From Nitratiruptor sp. (GTDB lineage: Bacteria; Campylobacterota; Campylobacteria; Campylobacterales; Nitratiruptoraceae), in contig WGBC01000026.1 of the NCBI GenBank assembly GCA_015494535.1, positions 19,686-83,685 on the forward strand: a stretch of DNA of 64,000 nucleotides. Direction: 5' to 3'. Position 1 is the first letter of the stretch; every line of letters starts with the position of its first letter. The notes under the pieces are model-generated. The model saw only the letters and a list, made by a program, of their open reading frames with translations, did no database searches and was not told where the DNA came from. The translations under genes were made by a program, and so were the position numbers. Shown one piece after another: positions 26,477 to 34,678 of this stretch.

Positions 26477-29036
26477 AATGTAAAATTACAGGCTCCGAGT
26501 AGTTTGGCACATCATCATAGCTAAAGACGGCGTAGAATTTGGCTATTTTGGTATTGCCAAAGTTATCATAAGTATACTCATCTTTTCCGGCATAGAGTTT
26601 CACGCCATCGTACGGATTGCGTGGCGGATGAAATCTGTTGCGCACCACATAGGCACCTACGAAATCTTTATCTTTTGGATTCTTCCAAGTTAACTTCACC
26701 ATACCCTTTTCAACCGTAGCTTTTATATCGCTTACAGGTGCTACTGGCTTTTTTCGTCTTTTTATATATTTGACTACTAGTTTCACCTCATGCTCGCTCA
26801 TCCTGTCGTACCAGTCTATGATATGATCCTTCGTGGCGGATGCCAAAGTTGGATGGATGATGAACGAAACTGGGCGATTTTGGGCGTGAAACTCTTCTAA
26901 TGCGATCTTGCTAGCGGTATCGAACAAAAAGTAGTGCACGCTGCTTTTTTGCAGATCCTCCTCGCTCACCTCGTAGTCGATAAAGCCAAGAGATTTTCTT
27001 TTGTGGATATGATCGTAATCTATTTTTTCAAGATCCACAAACTCAATCAAGTAGCGGATATCCTCGCTGCTTTTTACGATCTTTTTGCTCTGAATCTTGA
27101 TATAAGCTTCTGTGATGACAGTTTTTTCAGGATCAGGTAAAAGGCCAAGATCAAACTCCATATACCCATACACTACTCTGCCCTCTTTGTCAAATCCGCA
27201 GCGAAGCCTATCTACGACTATTCCCTCTTGCGAGATGGTTTTGAGCTGCAGTGGGGCGATTTCTGCTTCTACTGGAGGGATGGTATATTTGATGTCAAGA
27301 TGTGGGCGATAGTGGATCCCGCCACCAAATGGTCCATAGCCAAGATCAAACATCATCATCTGGCTGTCTGCTCCAAGAGGCAGCTTGGTTGGCCCTTGCA
27401 TACGAAAAAGAACTTCTTGTTTTTTGAGGCACTCTTGCAAAAGCTTCCTCTCATACTCATTGAGCTCCCAAGTCTTCCAGATCCCTTGTGTGAGCTTTTC
27501 GGAAGGGATGGTCTGACCAAGGGTCTGGATAACTTTTGCGTTGTGAATCTCCTCAAAACTACTAAGATTTTTTACATCCTCTATGAAGCTAATACTCCAC
27601 TCTCCATACTTCTCAATCTTGACGTTGACGCGATTGAGTGGATAGAGGCTGATGCGAGCCTCTTTGATGATAGCGTTAGGTGGGATGGAATTGAGTTTAA
27701 ATTTCATCACCCCATAGCTGATGCCTAGCGTCTTGTTCACTCCTACAAAAAGAGAATTCTTGCCAAAATGCTCCGCATTTTTTTGGGATTTTTGCGCCAC
27801 GTAGCCAATCTCTTGTGGATTGGGGAAGATACTTCGAAAAAACTCATCTCTCTCTAGCTGCGTCATTACCTTTACTTGCGGTGCAAAAGGGCCTTTGAGT
27901 TTTGTTATGGAGTCTACTGCACGAATATAGTAAAAATAGAGCTTGCCGCTCTTTCTATCTTTGTCGATATAGCTCAAATTGGCGGTTGTCGCTATGAGAG
28001 ATGGCTCTTTGCAAGCCTCTTTGTGCTTTTCGTTGCGATAGATCTCAAAGTAGATATGTGGGCTTGGCTCATACTCCCAGGTAAGCTTGACGCAGTTACT
28101 GCCAACCTCTTCAAGAGTAAAATTCTCCACTCTTGCAGGTGTATTGGAGGAGTAGTTGCAGGCTTGATTAAGCGCATACAAAAGGGCTGGAATATTCTCA
28201 TCGATCGATTCGCTCATATTTTGCAAATAATCTGGTATGTTTCTCGTACCAACCTCCACTACGGTAGCTAAAATCCCTCTAGAGTAGTAATACTCCCTCC
28301 CACTGCCACTAATGAGCTTTGCAGGGGGTTTGCCCCTGTGAATCCCATAGCGCCTTCCTGTTACCTTTTCAATCTCAAAGTTCATATTGGCGCACAGCAC
28401 ATTGAGATCCGTTCCTTCAATCTCGGCTTCATGGTTGAATTTGTGTGCCGGGAAAAAAACATTACCTTGAGAATGATAATCAAGAGCTATGGTAATGTTT
28501 GGATGATTGTCTACAAACTCTTTGATAGCTCTAGTTTCTGGCTCACTAAATGGCTCAGGACCTCCATAGATGTTTGAGGTGTAGTTTTTGCTTTTTGTCC
28601 AGCCCACGCTAAAGTTTCTATTGAGATCCACTCCGTAGCTGCCATCTGGATTCTTGCGCCTATTTTTTCGCCAAAAGGAGTAGTGTGTCCTGCTATATTC
28701 AAATCCATCGGGGTTGAGCACTGGCACGATGTAGAGCGTATTCTTGGCCAAAGCGCTGATTACTCTCGGATCGCTTTTGTGGTGGGTCAAGAGATAGTCG
28801 ATAAAAGCAACTGCCAATTCGTTGCCTATCCACTCTCTTGCGTGAATGGTGCCGGTATATAAAAGGGCAGGTTTGAGATCGGCAAACTCCACATCCAATG
28901 AAATCGTAGCCAAAATGATATCCCTGTCTTCCCATGTCTTACCAATAGATTGGATCTTAATGAGATGGGGATACTCTTTGACCTTTTGTTTCAAAAATGC
29001 AACTGTCTCATCATAGGATTTATACTGATGTTTCAA
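26466..29036 (-). CDS. M14 zinc carboxypeptidase with fibronectin-III and DNRLRE-like domains
   Basis: 856 aa. Catalytic domain about 1-300: zinc ligands H65-x-x-E68 (GTIHAREW) and H188 (DYHSQ), substrate Asn-Arg in DLNRNF (137-142), general base E261 (VVEVGTR). A FN3 domain follows (about 305-395), then two beta-rich DNRLRE-like regions (about 400-580 and 590-760; SYGVMKFKLNSIPPNAIIKEARISLY and YGYMEFDL) and a final FN3 (about 765-856). Such domains are usual outside the cell, yet there is no signal peptide. TTG start, supported by AAAAAGGAG 5 bp upstream. Overlaps the upstream ligase by 17 bp. Confidence 0.88.
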   Translation of the reverse strand: MKHQYKSYDETVAFLKQKVKEYPHLIKIQSIGKTWEDRDIILATISLDVEFADLKPALLYTGTIHAREWIGNELAVAFIDYLLTHHKSDPRVISALAKNTLYIVPVLNPDGFEYSRTHYSFWRKNRRKNPDGSYGVDLNRNFSVGWTKSKNYTSNIYGGPEPFSEPETRAIKEFVDNHPNITIALDYHSQGNVFFPAHKFNHEAEIEGTDLNVLCANMNFEIEKVTGRRYGIHRGKPPAKLISGSGREYYYSRGILATVVEVGTRNIPDYLQNMSESIDENIPALLYALNQACNYSSNTPARVENFTLEEVGSNCVKLTWEYEPSPHIYFEIYRNEKHKEACKEPSLIATTANLSYIDKDRKSGKLYFYYIRAVDSITKLKGPFAPQVKVMTQLERDEFFRSIFPNPQEIGYVAQKSQKNAEHFGKNSLFVGVNKTLGISYGVMKFKLNSIPPNAIIKEARISLYPLNRVNVKIEKYGEWSISFIEDVKNLSSFEEIHNAKVIQTLGQTIPSEKLTQGIWKTWELNEYERKLLQECLKKQEVLFRMQGPTKLPLGADSQMMMFDLGYGPFGGGIHYRPHLDIKYTIPPVEAEIAPLQLKTISQEGIVVDRLRCGFDKEGRVVYGYMEFDLGLLPDPEKTVITEAYIKIQSKKIVKSSEDIRYLIEFVDLEKIDYDHIHKRKSLGFIDYEVSEEDLQKSSVHYFLFDTASKIALEEFHAQNRPVSFIIHPTLASATKDHIIDWYDRMSEHEVKLVVKYIKRRKKPVAPVSDIKATVEKGMVKLTWKNPKDKDFVGAYVVRNRFHPPRNPYDGVKLYAGKDEYTYDNFGNTKIAKFYAVFSYDDVPNYSEPVILHYEP

Positions 29037-30441
29037 ACTGCTCCTTTTTAAAGTTTTTCCAAGAATCTAGTAGTTTTTGTAATGTTTTTTCTTTAATGCC
29101 TTTGAGCTCAAGCAGGGCATCTGGATTGTTATCGAGTTCATAAGCAATATTAAACGCATCCATCTGATCCAAAATTTTAGTGGCTTTTTTCTTGCCAAGT
29201 CTTTTATGCAAGAAAGCGATCACATCTTCTTCCTTGACGCTCACTGGTTGCTCATCGCTTGGCTCTTCGAAAATATGCTCCTCATTGGAAACTTTCTCCT
29301 CCTTGGTTGGCTTTTCACTCCAAAAATTTTTGCACTTACTCGTAAAATCCCACTGCTCGCTTGGCCACTCTTCATACTCTCTATCCTCGGTATTGAGCAT
29401 AGGATACTCTTCATCAAGCTGCCAAATTTTGTGCTGGGTGCCTTGCTCGTCGAATTTTACCCTATTTAAGAAATATTCTCCATCAAAACTTGGCGTATAG
29501 CGCCCAAATGTTATGTAGCGCATAGTACGCAGCAAACTGCTGTCGATCTTGCCAAGCTCCTCCCAGTTATACACTGGAATATTTGGCTTAGGAAATCTAC
29601 CACCACTTAATTTCCACATCAAATACTGCCCTATCCAATCCCTGATATAAGGAAAGGCAGCAAAAGCAGTAGCGCATTCTAAAATCCTATACTTGCCATC
29701 TTCCTTGCCTACAGCAATATCACACGCCCAATACTCGGCATTAGCGGCTTTACTCACTTTTACGGCCAAATCCAGCACCCCTTTTGGCACGTTCATATAG
29801 TCTATACTGCCACCCTGACTGGTGTTGGTTAGCCAGTGTCCTTCAGGAGGCCTTCGCCAAAAGGCGCATACTGGTTTGTGACCAATGAGCATCACACGAA
29901 TATCGGCGCTCATCGGTACGAAATCTTGCACGTAGATTGGGCAGTACTTCTTCTCTTCCAAAAGCTTCTTGGCCTCCTCATAGCTATCCACCTTATGCAC
30001 GTAGTAGCCTCCATAGTTGCTTGGCCCATAGCTTCTTTTGATAATTTTTGGATATGTGGTGGTGCGCAAAAACTCCATTCCCTCCTCTTTGTCATAAAAG
30101 ATATAAGTTTTTGGCACGGGAATATCATATTTCCAGCAAAATCTAGTCACATTCTCTTTGGATTTGTTGGCAAACTGCGCATCGAGCGAGGGTATGAAGC
30201 GTACGTTTGGCAGCTTCTTTGCAATCTTTCTAAACGTCTCGTAGGCGGTAGCTGGAATGTTGCCGATGAGTACATCGATCTTTTTCTTTTTTACCTCTTT
30301 GATAAATCTCTCCTCATCACCCTTCCAGTGATAGACAACCGTCTCGATTTTGTCAGGCCAACCGCGAAAGTTGCTCCTATCGAAAAATCTCAATACATAA
30401 TCTAAATACAAAAGTCCTATTTTTGGTAATTTTTTAGCCAT
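29020..30441 (-). CDS. RimK-like ATP-grasp ligase with C-terminal helical (HhH-like) tail
   Basis: 473 aa. The ATP-grasp region is about 95-290: KENVTRFCWKYDIPVPKT, nucleotide-binding KIIKRSYGPSNYGGYYV, YVQDFVPMSADIRVMLIG and DIAVGKEDGKYRILECATAF. The metal-binding pair normally seen as E-x-N is E255-C-A257 here, so the Asn is missing. Residues 390-473 are an added acidic linker and a helix-hairpin-helix-like segment (NPDALLELKGIKEKTLQKLLDSW). It should join a carboxylate to an amine through an acyl phosphate if active. Second gene of the ligase operon, overlapping the first by 8 bp. Confidence 0.82.
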   Translation of the reverse strand: MAKKLPKIGLLYLDYVLRFFDRSNFRGWPDKIETVVYHWKGDEERFIKEVKKKKIDVLIGNIPATAYETFRKIAKKLPNVRFIPSLDAQFANKSKENVTRFCWKYDIPVPKTYIFYDKEEGMEFLRTTTYPKIIKRSYGPSNYGGYYVHKVDSYEEAKKLLEEKKYCPIYVQDFVPMSADIRVMLIGHKPVCAFWRRPPEGHWLTNTSQGGSIDYMNVPKGVLDLAVKVSKAANAEYWACDIAVGKEDGKYRILECATAFAAFPYIRDWIGQYLMWKLSGGRFPKPNIPVYNWEELGKIDSSLLRTMRYITFGRYTPSFDGEYFLNRVKFDEQGTQHKIWQLDEEYPMLNTEDREYEEWPSEQWDFTSKCKNFWSEKPTKEEKVSNEEHIFEEPSDEQPVSVKEEDVIAFLHKRLGKKKATKILDQMDAFNIAYELDNNPDALLELKGIKEKTLQKLLDSWKNFKKEQFETSV

Positions 30442-31333
30442 TTTTGATCCTTTTTTGTATAAGTTCTACAATTTTTTCTATTTTTTTGTCATTGAAATTA
30501 AGTCCCATCTTCTCTTGCTCAGGCGTTGCAAACGCTGGAATACCATTGACTTCCAAGACAATATACTCTTCATGCTCCCTATCATAAATGATATCCACTC
30601 CTGCAATCTCTATATCAATTGCCTTAGCAGCCCTTTTAGCAAGTTCAATCACTTCATCCTCACACTCTCGTAAAATCACGCTGCCACCACTAGTCACATT
30701 GGTTCTCCAATCACCATCCTTTGCTTTTCTGCCATAACATGCAATAAATTCGCCATCCACGATGTCCACTCTATAATCGCTCCCATCGTAATCTATGAAC
30801 TTTTCGATATAGAAAAAGCGCAGATCCGTTTGGTTGAGAAACGGCAAGATCATATCGAGCTTATCCTTGCTATCCACCAGCGCCATACCCATGCCACCCC
30901 AACCATCGACCGTCTTAAATACCGCTTTGCCCCACTCCAAGACTTTATTGCGAATCGTCTCCACATCCTCTCTGTGGCACAAAAAATAGTCAGCTGTCTT
31001 GATGCCGGCATTTCTTAGTACGTCGTTGGTTTTGAATTTGTCTTCGCTGATGTTGAAGGCTCTAAAATTGTTGATGCATGGCACATGCCTATCAAGTGCT
31101 TCATAAAGATAGACTTGATATTTGGTTTGCTCGCCCGCATTGTAACTAAAAAAGCAATCAAGCTCATACATGTTTATGCCATTTAAGAGCAGCTTCCCGC
31201 TCTCAGCCACCGCATGGCGAAGATTGAGGCCAGTCGAGACAATATGACCATACTCTTGCAGCCTATCGACTATCTTTTTTTGGATGATATCCCCACCCCC
31301 ATTTTGATACATCCAGATGCCTATATGCGCCAT
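30434..31333 (-). CDS. RimK-like ATP-grasp ligase
   Basis: 299 aa from the chosen ATG. The track starts 12 codons earlier, but AAAGGA lies 6 bp before 31333 and MAHIGIWMYQNGGG is a natural start. A pre-ATP-grasp region (1-90), SEDKFKTNDVLRNAGIKTADYF, AVFKTVDGWGGMGM, IEKFIDYDGSDYRVDIVDG, and an intact metal site D247 with E261-V-N263. Family members form peptide-like bonds (glutamylation, gamma-ligation, dipeptide synthesis). The acceptor here is unknown. It heads the operon ligase-ligase-M14-permease. Confidence 0.85.
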   Translation of the reverse strand: MAHIGIWMYQNGGGDIIQKKIVDRLQEYGHIVSTGLNLRHAVAESGKLLLNGINMYELDCFFSYNAGEQTKYQVYLYEALDRHVPCINNFRAFNISEDKFKTNDVLRNAGIKTADYFLCHREDVETIRNKVLEWGKAVFKTVDGWGGMGMALVDSKDKLDMILPFLNQTDLRFFYIEKFIDYDGSDYRVDIVDGEFIACYGRKAKDGDWRTNVTSGGSVILRECEDEVIELAKRAAKAIDIEIAGVDIIYDREHEEYIVLEVNGIPAFATPEQEKMGLNFNDKKIEKIVELIQKRIKNG

Positions 31334-31359
31334 TAGGAGTCCTTTAAGATGTTTTAATC

Positions 31360-31366
31360 TATAATA
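31360..31366. promoter_or_regulatory. Overlapping divergent -10 elements between ligase operon and M20 peptidase
   Basis: TATAATA reads TATAAT toward the M20 gene (31360-31365) and TATTAT toward the ligase operon (complement of 31361-31366). The 60-bp gap holds no room for separate promoters, so the two transcription units likely compete or are jointly controlled. Confidence 0.45.
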
Positions 31367-31393
31367 CAAAAAAGTTGATTAAGGATGAGTAAA

Positions 31394-32479
31394 ATGGGAT
31401 ACGATTTTAGTGAGTTGGCAGAAATTATCAATATCAATTCCTACACCAAAAATAAAGCTGGCGTGGACGAAAATGGAAAGATATTTCGAGAAAAATTTGA
31501 AGCGCTGGGGTTTACAACCACCATTTTTGAAAGAGAAGAGTTTGGCAATCATTTATGGTTCAAATCCAAACATAAAGATGGCAAGAAGATGCTGCTTCTT
31601 GGGCATATTGATACCGTTTTCCCTCCCGGCAGCTTCGAAGATTTCAGTGAAGATGAGGAGTGGATATACGGGCCCGGAGTGTGCGATATGAAAGGCGGGA
31701 TATTTGTAATGTTGGAGGCTCTTAGAGCTCAAGAAAAAATATATAACATCGATGTCTTTTTAGTAACTGATGAAGAGATTGGCAGCGACGACTCAAGAGA
31801 GCTTACCTACTCATTGGCTAGAGAGTATGAGTATTGTCTAGTATTCGAAGCGGCAGGTAGAAATGACGAGATAGTGACGGCGAGAAAAGGTATCGGCACC
31901 TTTACAATCGAAATCAAGGGCAAAGCCGCTCATGCAGGCAACTGCTACACACAAGGCGTAGATGCCAATAAAGAGGCGGCCCATAAGCTTTTGGCACTCT
32001 CGCACCTTACAGACTTGGCTGCTGGGACGACTCTGAATGTTGGCAAAATAGAGGGCGGTATTGGTGCAAATACCATTAGCCCAGAGGCAAAACTCCTCTT
32101 TGAAGCCCGTTTCACCACCACAAAAGAGCGCGATAGGGTCTTGCAAGAGATTACAGAGATCACCAATACATCCTTCGTGGATGGCAGCAGTGCGACGCTT
32201 GGAGGAGGTCTGCAAAGAGACGTGATGGAAGAAAACCAAAAGCAGCTGCAATTTATCAAAGAATTAGAAAAGTGGAGCGGTAGCAAACTTCTTACAGAGA
32301 GACGTGGAGGTGGGAGCGACGCGAATATTGCGGCAAGTGCCGGCGCAATTACGCTCGATGGCTTTGGACCCTTTGGGGATGGGGATCATACCATACATGA
32401 GAGGGCTAGCAAAAAGAGCTATCTTAATAGAATTGAGCTGGTAAGCAAAATTTTTAGAGGATTTATGGCAAATATTTAG
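31394..32479 (+). CDS. M20 family metallopeptidase (carboxypeptidase G2/ArgE/DapE type)
   Basis: 361 aa cytoplasmic dizinc hydrolase. Metal ligands appear in LLLGHIDT, GVCDMKGG, TDEEIGSDD, LVFEAAG and GDGDHTIHE. A dimerisation (lid) domain lies between (about 175-285, GKAAHAGNCYTQGVD). M20 enzymes cut dipeptides, gamma-linked amino acids or N-acyl amino acids. The track starts at 31385, but AAGGA at 31381-31385 is correctly spaced only for the ATG at 31394. Divergent from the ATP-grasp ligases, suggesting it acts on the same type of compound. Confidence 0.88.
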   Translation: MGYDFSELAEIININSYTKNKAGVDENGKIFREKFEALGFTTTIFEREEFGNHLWFKSKHKDGKKMLLLGHIDTVFPPGSFEDFSEDEEWIYGPGVCDMKGGIFVMLEALRAQEKIYNIDVFLVTDEEIGSDDSRELTYSLAREYEYCLVFEAAGRNDEIVTARKGIGTFTIEIKGKAAHAGNCYTQGVDANKEAAHKLLALSHLTDLAAGTTLNVGKIEGGIGANTISPEAKLLFEARFTTTKERDRVLQEITEITNTSFVDGSSATLGGGLQRDVMEENQKQLQFIKELEKWSGSKLLTERRGGGSDANIAASAGAITLDGFGPFGDGDHTIHERASKKSYLNRIELVSKIFRGFMANI

Positions 32480-32874
32480 CCTCTATTCCACTTTTTGCGC
32501 AGCTCCTGCTGACGCTTTATGAAGTTTTTAATTAAGGATGAAGTATCAAAGCCCAGCTTTTCTCGCATCTCATCCACATCCAGCCCGCACGCCTCTACCG
32601 CCCTTTGCATTAAATGCTCGTTTTCTAGTAGCAGATGTGGCTCGATTTTATGGCTTTTGAGATACTTGAAGAGTCTTTTTACATCCTTTTCATCAATCTC
32701 TCTATCTTTTAGAAGATATTGGAAGTGTTTAAACTCCACTTTTCTTTTTCGCCAGCTATAATAGAGTGCGGCTATGGCAAAAAGAAGCATAAAAACAGCC
32801 AAGATAGCAAGAGCTTTGATAATACTCTCGCTATCTTGCGAATACCGAAAATGGCGTGCAATCTCTTCAAACAT
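32476..32874 (-). CDS. Single-pass membrane protein, unknown function
   Basis: 132 aa. One membrane helix near residues 20-40 (ALAILAVFMLLFAIAALYYSW), then a basic and helical cytoplasmic domain (VEFKHFQYLLKDREIDEKDVKRLFKYLKSH). No recognised family. It begins 2 bp after htpX and its stop overlaps the M20 stop by 4 bp (convergent). Co-transcription with htpX suggests a membrane-associated partner, which is only an inference. Confidence 0.65.
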   Translation of the reverse strand: MFEEIARHFRYSQDSESIIKALAILAVFMLLFAIAALYYSWRKRKVEFKHFQYLLKDREIDEKDVKRLFKYLKSHKIEPHLLLENEHLMQRAVEACGLDVDEMREKLGFDTSSLIKNFIKRQQELRKKWNRG

Positions 32875-32876
32875 AT

Positions 32877-33755
32877 TTATACTTCATAGCCCATTTTCTG
32901 CGCAACCTCTTTGATGTGCGCAAGTCTCTTCTCAATTGGTGGGTGCGATGCGAAAAGATCCATAAATCCCACAATACCAAAAGCCTTCATATCGCTAGGA
33001 AGTGCAATCTGCTCTTTTGGAATCTGGCCTAGCTTTGCCAAAGCGTAGTAGATGCCTCTTGGACCATCTAAGCGAACCGCTCCTTCATCCGCTTTATACT
33101 CTCTATATCTGCTAAACCACATGGCAAGCATGGTTGCGAATATGGTAAGAGCGATTTCAAGAGCAAAACTGATAGCCATATAAGCCATAGGAGACGGATT
33201 GCCCTCTTCATCCTTTGGCGCTAGGATATTTGCTAGGAGGCGAGAGAAGAAAAAAACGAAGGTATTGAGCACGCCTTGCAAAAGCGTCATGGTTACCATA
33301 TCGCCATGCTTGATATGGCTAATCTCATGCGCCAATACGCCCTCCACCTCTTCCGGACTCATGAGTTCCAATAGACTTGTGGATACCGCCACAAGTGCAT
33401 CGTTTCTATTCCACCCTGTAGCAAAGGCGTTTGGCGGCCCATCGAAGATCCCCACTTCCGGCCTACCAATACCTGCCTCGTCGGCAAGCTTGTAAACCGT
33501 ACTAACTAACCACTCTTCAGTAGCGTTGCTTGGCTGCTCAATCACCCGCACACCCATATGCATCTTTGCCATCCATTTGGAGAGAAAAAGGCTAATAAGC
33601 GCACCGCTAAATCCCACGATAAACGAAAGTATTAATAGTCCGCTTGTAGTAGAGTGATCTAGCCTAATACCAAAAAAGGCTTCAAGAACAAAAATCGTCA
33701 AATATATGGAAGCCATCACGGCCAAGTTCATCAATATAAAGAGAACTATTCCCAT
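32877..33755 (-). CDS. htpX: Membrane zinc metalloprotease HtpX
   Basis: 292 aa inner-membrane M48 protease that removes damaged membrane proteins. Zinc site HEISH (VLAHEISHIKHGD) with third ligand in EYKADEGAV. Four hydrophobic segments: two N-terminal, and two flanking the loop after the active site (LLQGVLNTFVFFFSRLLANIL; FALEIALTIFATMLAMWF). GAGGAGG 4 bp before the ATG is a very strong ribosome binding site. TACAAT (33783-33788, minus) may be its -10. Confidence 0.95.
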   Translation of the reverse strand: MGIVLFILMNLAVMASIYLTIFVLEAFFGIRLDHSTTSGLLILSFIVGFSGALISLFLSKWMAKMHMGVRVIEQPSNATEEWLVSTVYKLADEAGIGRPEVGIFDGPPNAFATGWNRNDALVAVSTSLLELMSPEEVEGVLAHEISHIKHGDMVTMTLLQGVLNTFVFFFSRLLANILAPKDEEGNPSPMAYMAISFALEIALTIFATMLAMWFSRYREYKADEGAVRLDGPRGIYYALAKLGQIPKEQIALPSDMKAFGIVGFMDLFASHPPIEKRLAHIKEVAQKMGYEV

Positions 33756-33815
33756 TTACCCTCCTCTTTTTTGTTTTTAGTGATTGTAGCGAAAAAAGTT
33801 AAAACTTTCTGCAAC

Positions 33816-34631
33816 CTATATACCACTTTTTTTGCTTAAGCAAAAGGCGATTCCTTTTTCGTAATAGGCAGCCTCATTGATAAATACCCCATAACATGCA
33901 TCCCTATCAAAAAAATACTCCTTCTCATCAAATCCCAAAAATATCGGATCGCCTTTATGCAATAGTTGATAATCCCTACCAGCAAACTCTGGATGGATCA
34001 TGGCTGCAATCTCGCCATCTTTTCTTGGAAAATCGATTGTATCAAATATATCATAGCACTCTACCTCTTCATCCATACTCTCCTCTTTTTGCAAAATATC
34101 AAGAGCTCTGTGCACCACTTTTAAAGTTTTAAAAAAAAGTTCACTATCCAAAACCCCTTGGCATATTGGGCCAACTTCAATAGTGATGGAGGCTGGCACA
34201 ATGGAGTTGATAAATGCCCCCTCATCGGTGGAAAACCAGCGCAAAATCCTCACTTCCTCAAATTCGCTAGCTAAAATCTTGGCCACGTTTTCACTGAGCT
34301 TCTCTTGAGAGCTGAGCACGATGGTGATGCCCATATTTGCGGTCGTGGTATGCAAATCTATCAAAAAGTCGCAATCTCTCAAACGATCCTTTATCACTTT
34401 TGCCCTCTCAAACTCATAAATATGGCTGTCTTGCATAAGCTTGGCTTTATCAAATGATCTGTTAAGATCGTAGTCTATATATCTTCTGCACTCCTTGATA
34501 GCTTTTGGATTTGCCAAAAGGAGATCTAGTTGCAATTCTTTGGGGCTCAATCCATCACTTTGCAGCTTTTTGACTAGATACACTCCCAAAAGCTCATTGC
34601 CATGCACGCCGCCACTAATTGTTACACGCAT
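33816..34631 (-). CDS. Aspartoacylase/succinylglutamate desuccinylase family hydrolase
   Basis: About 271 aa zinc hydrolase of the AstE/ASPA family. Zinc and catalytic motifs are GGVHGNELLG (H, E), DYDLNRSF (Arg), DLHTT (third zinc ligand) and TIEVGP (catalytic Glu). The family removes an acyl group from N-acyl amino acids or cuts related amides. The track begins 11 codons earlier; the second ATG of ATGATG (34631) has best spacing to AAAGGA. It sits near M20, M14 and ATP-grasp genes, so a role in the same conjugate pathway is possible. Confidence 0.85.
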   Translation of the reverse strand: MRVTISGGVHGNELLGVYLVKKLQSDGLSPKELQLDLLLANPKAIKECRRYIDYDLNRSFDKAKLMQDSHIYEFERAKVIKDRLRDCDFLIDLHTTTANMGITIVLSSQEKLSENVAKILASEFEEVRILRWFSTDEGAFINSIVPASITIEVGPICQGVLDSELFFKTLKVVHRALDILQKEESMDEEVECYDIFDTIDFPRKDGEIAAMIHPEFAGRDYQLLHKGDPIFLGFDEKEYFFDRDACYGVFINEAAYYEKGIAFCLSKKSGI

Positions 34632-34653
34632 CATATTCCTTTTGCTTTTTTTG

Positions 34654-34660
34654 TATAATA
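34654..34660. promoter_or_regulatory. Overlapping divergent -10 elements between the AstE-like gene and pgi
   Basis: TATAATA gives TATAAT toward pgi (34654-34659) and TATTAT on the minus strand toward the AstE-like gene. Both are at a suitable distance (about 20 bp) from their start codons. Confidence 0.45.
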
Positions 34661-34678
34661 GCAAGAAAAAGAGGTTTG

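Noticed and set aside
34619-34678. N-terminal extension of Pgi as listed in the ORF track
   Set aside because: The extra 20 residues lie inside the divergent gene's start and promoter; AAAAGAGG supports the ATG at 34679.
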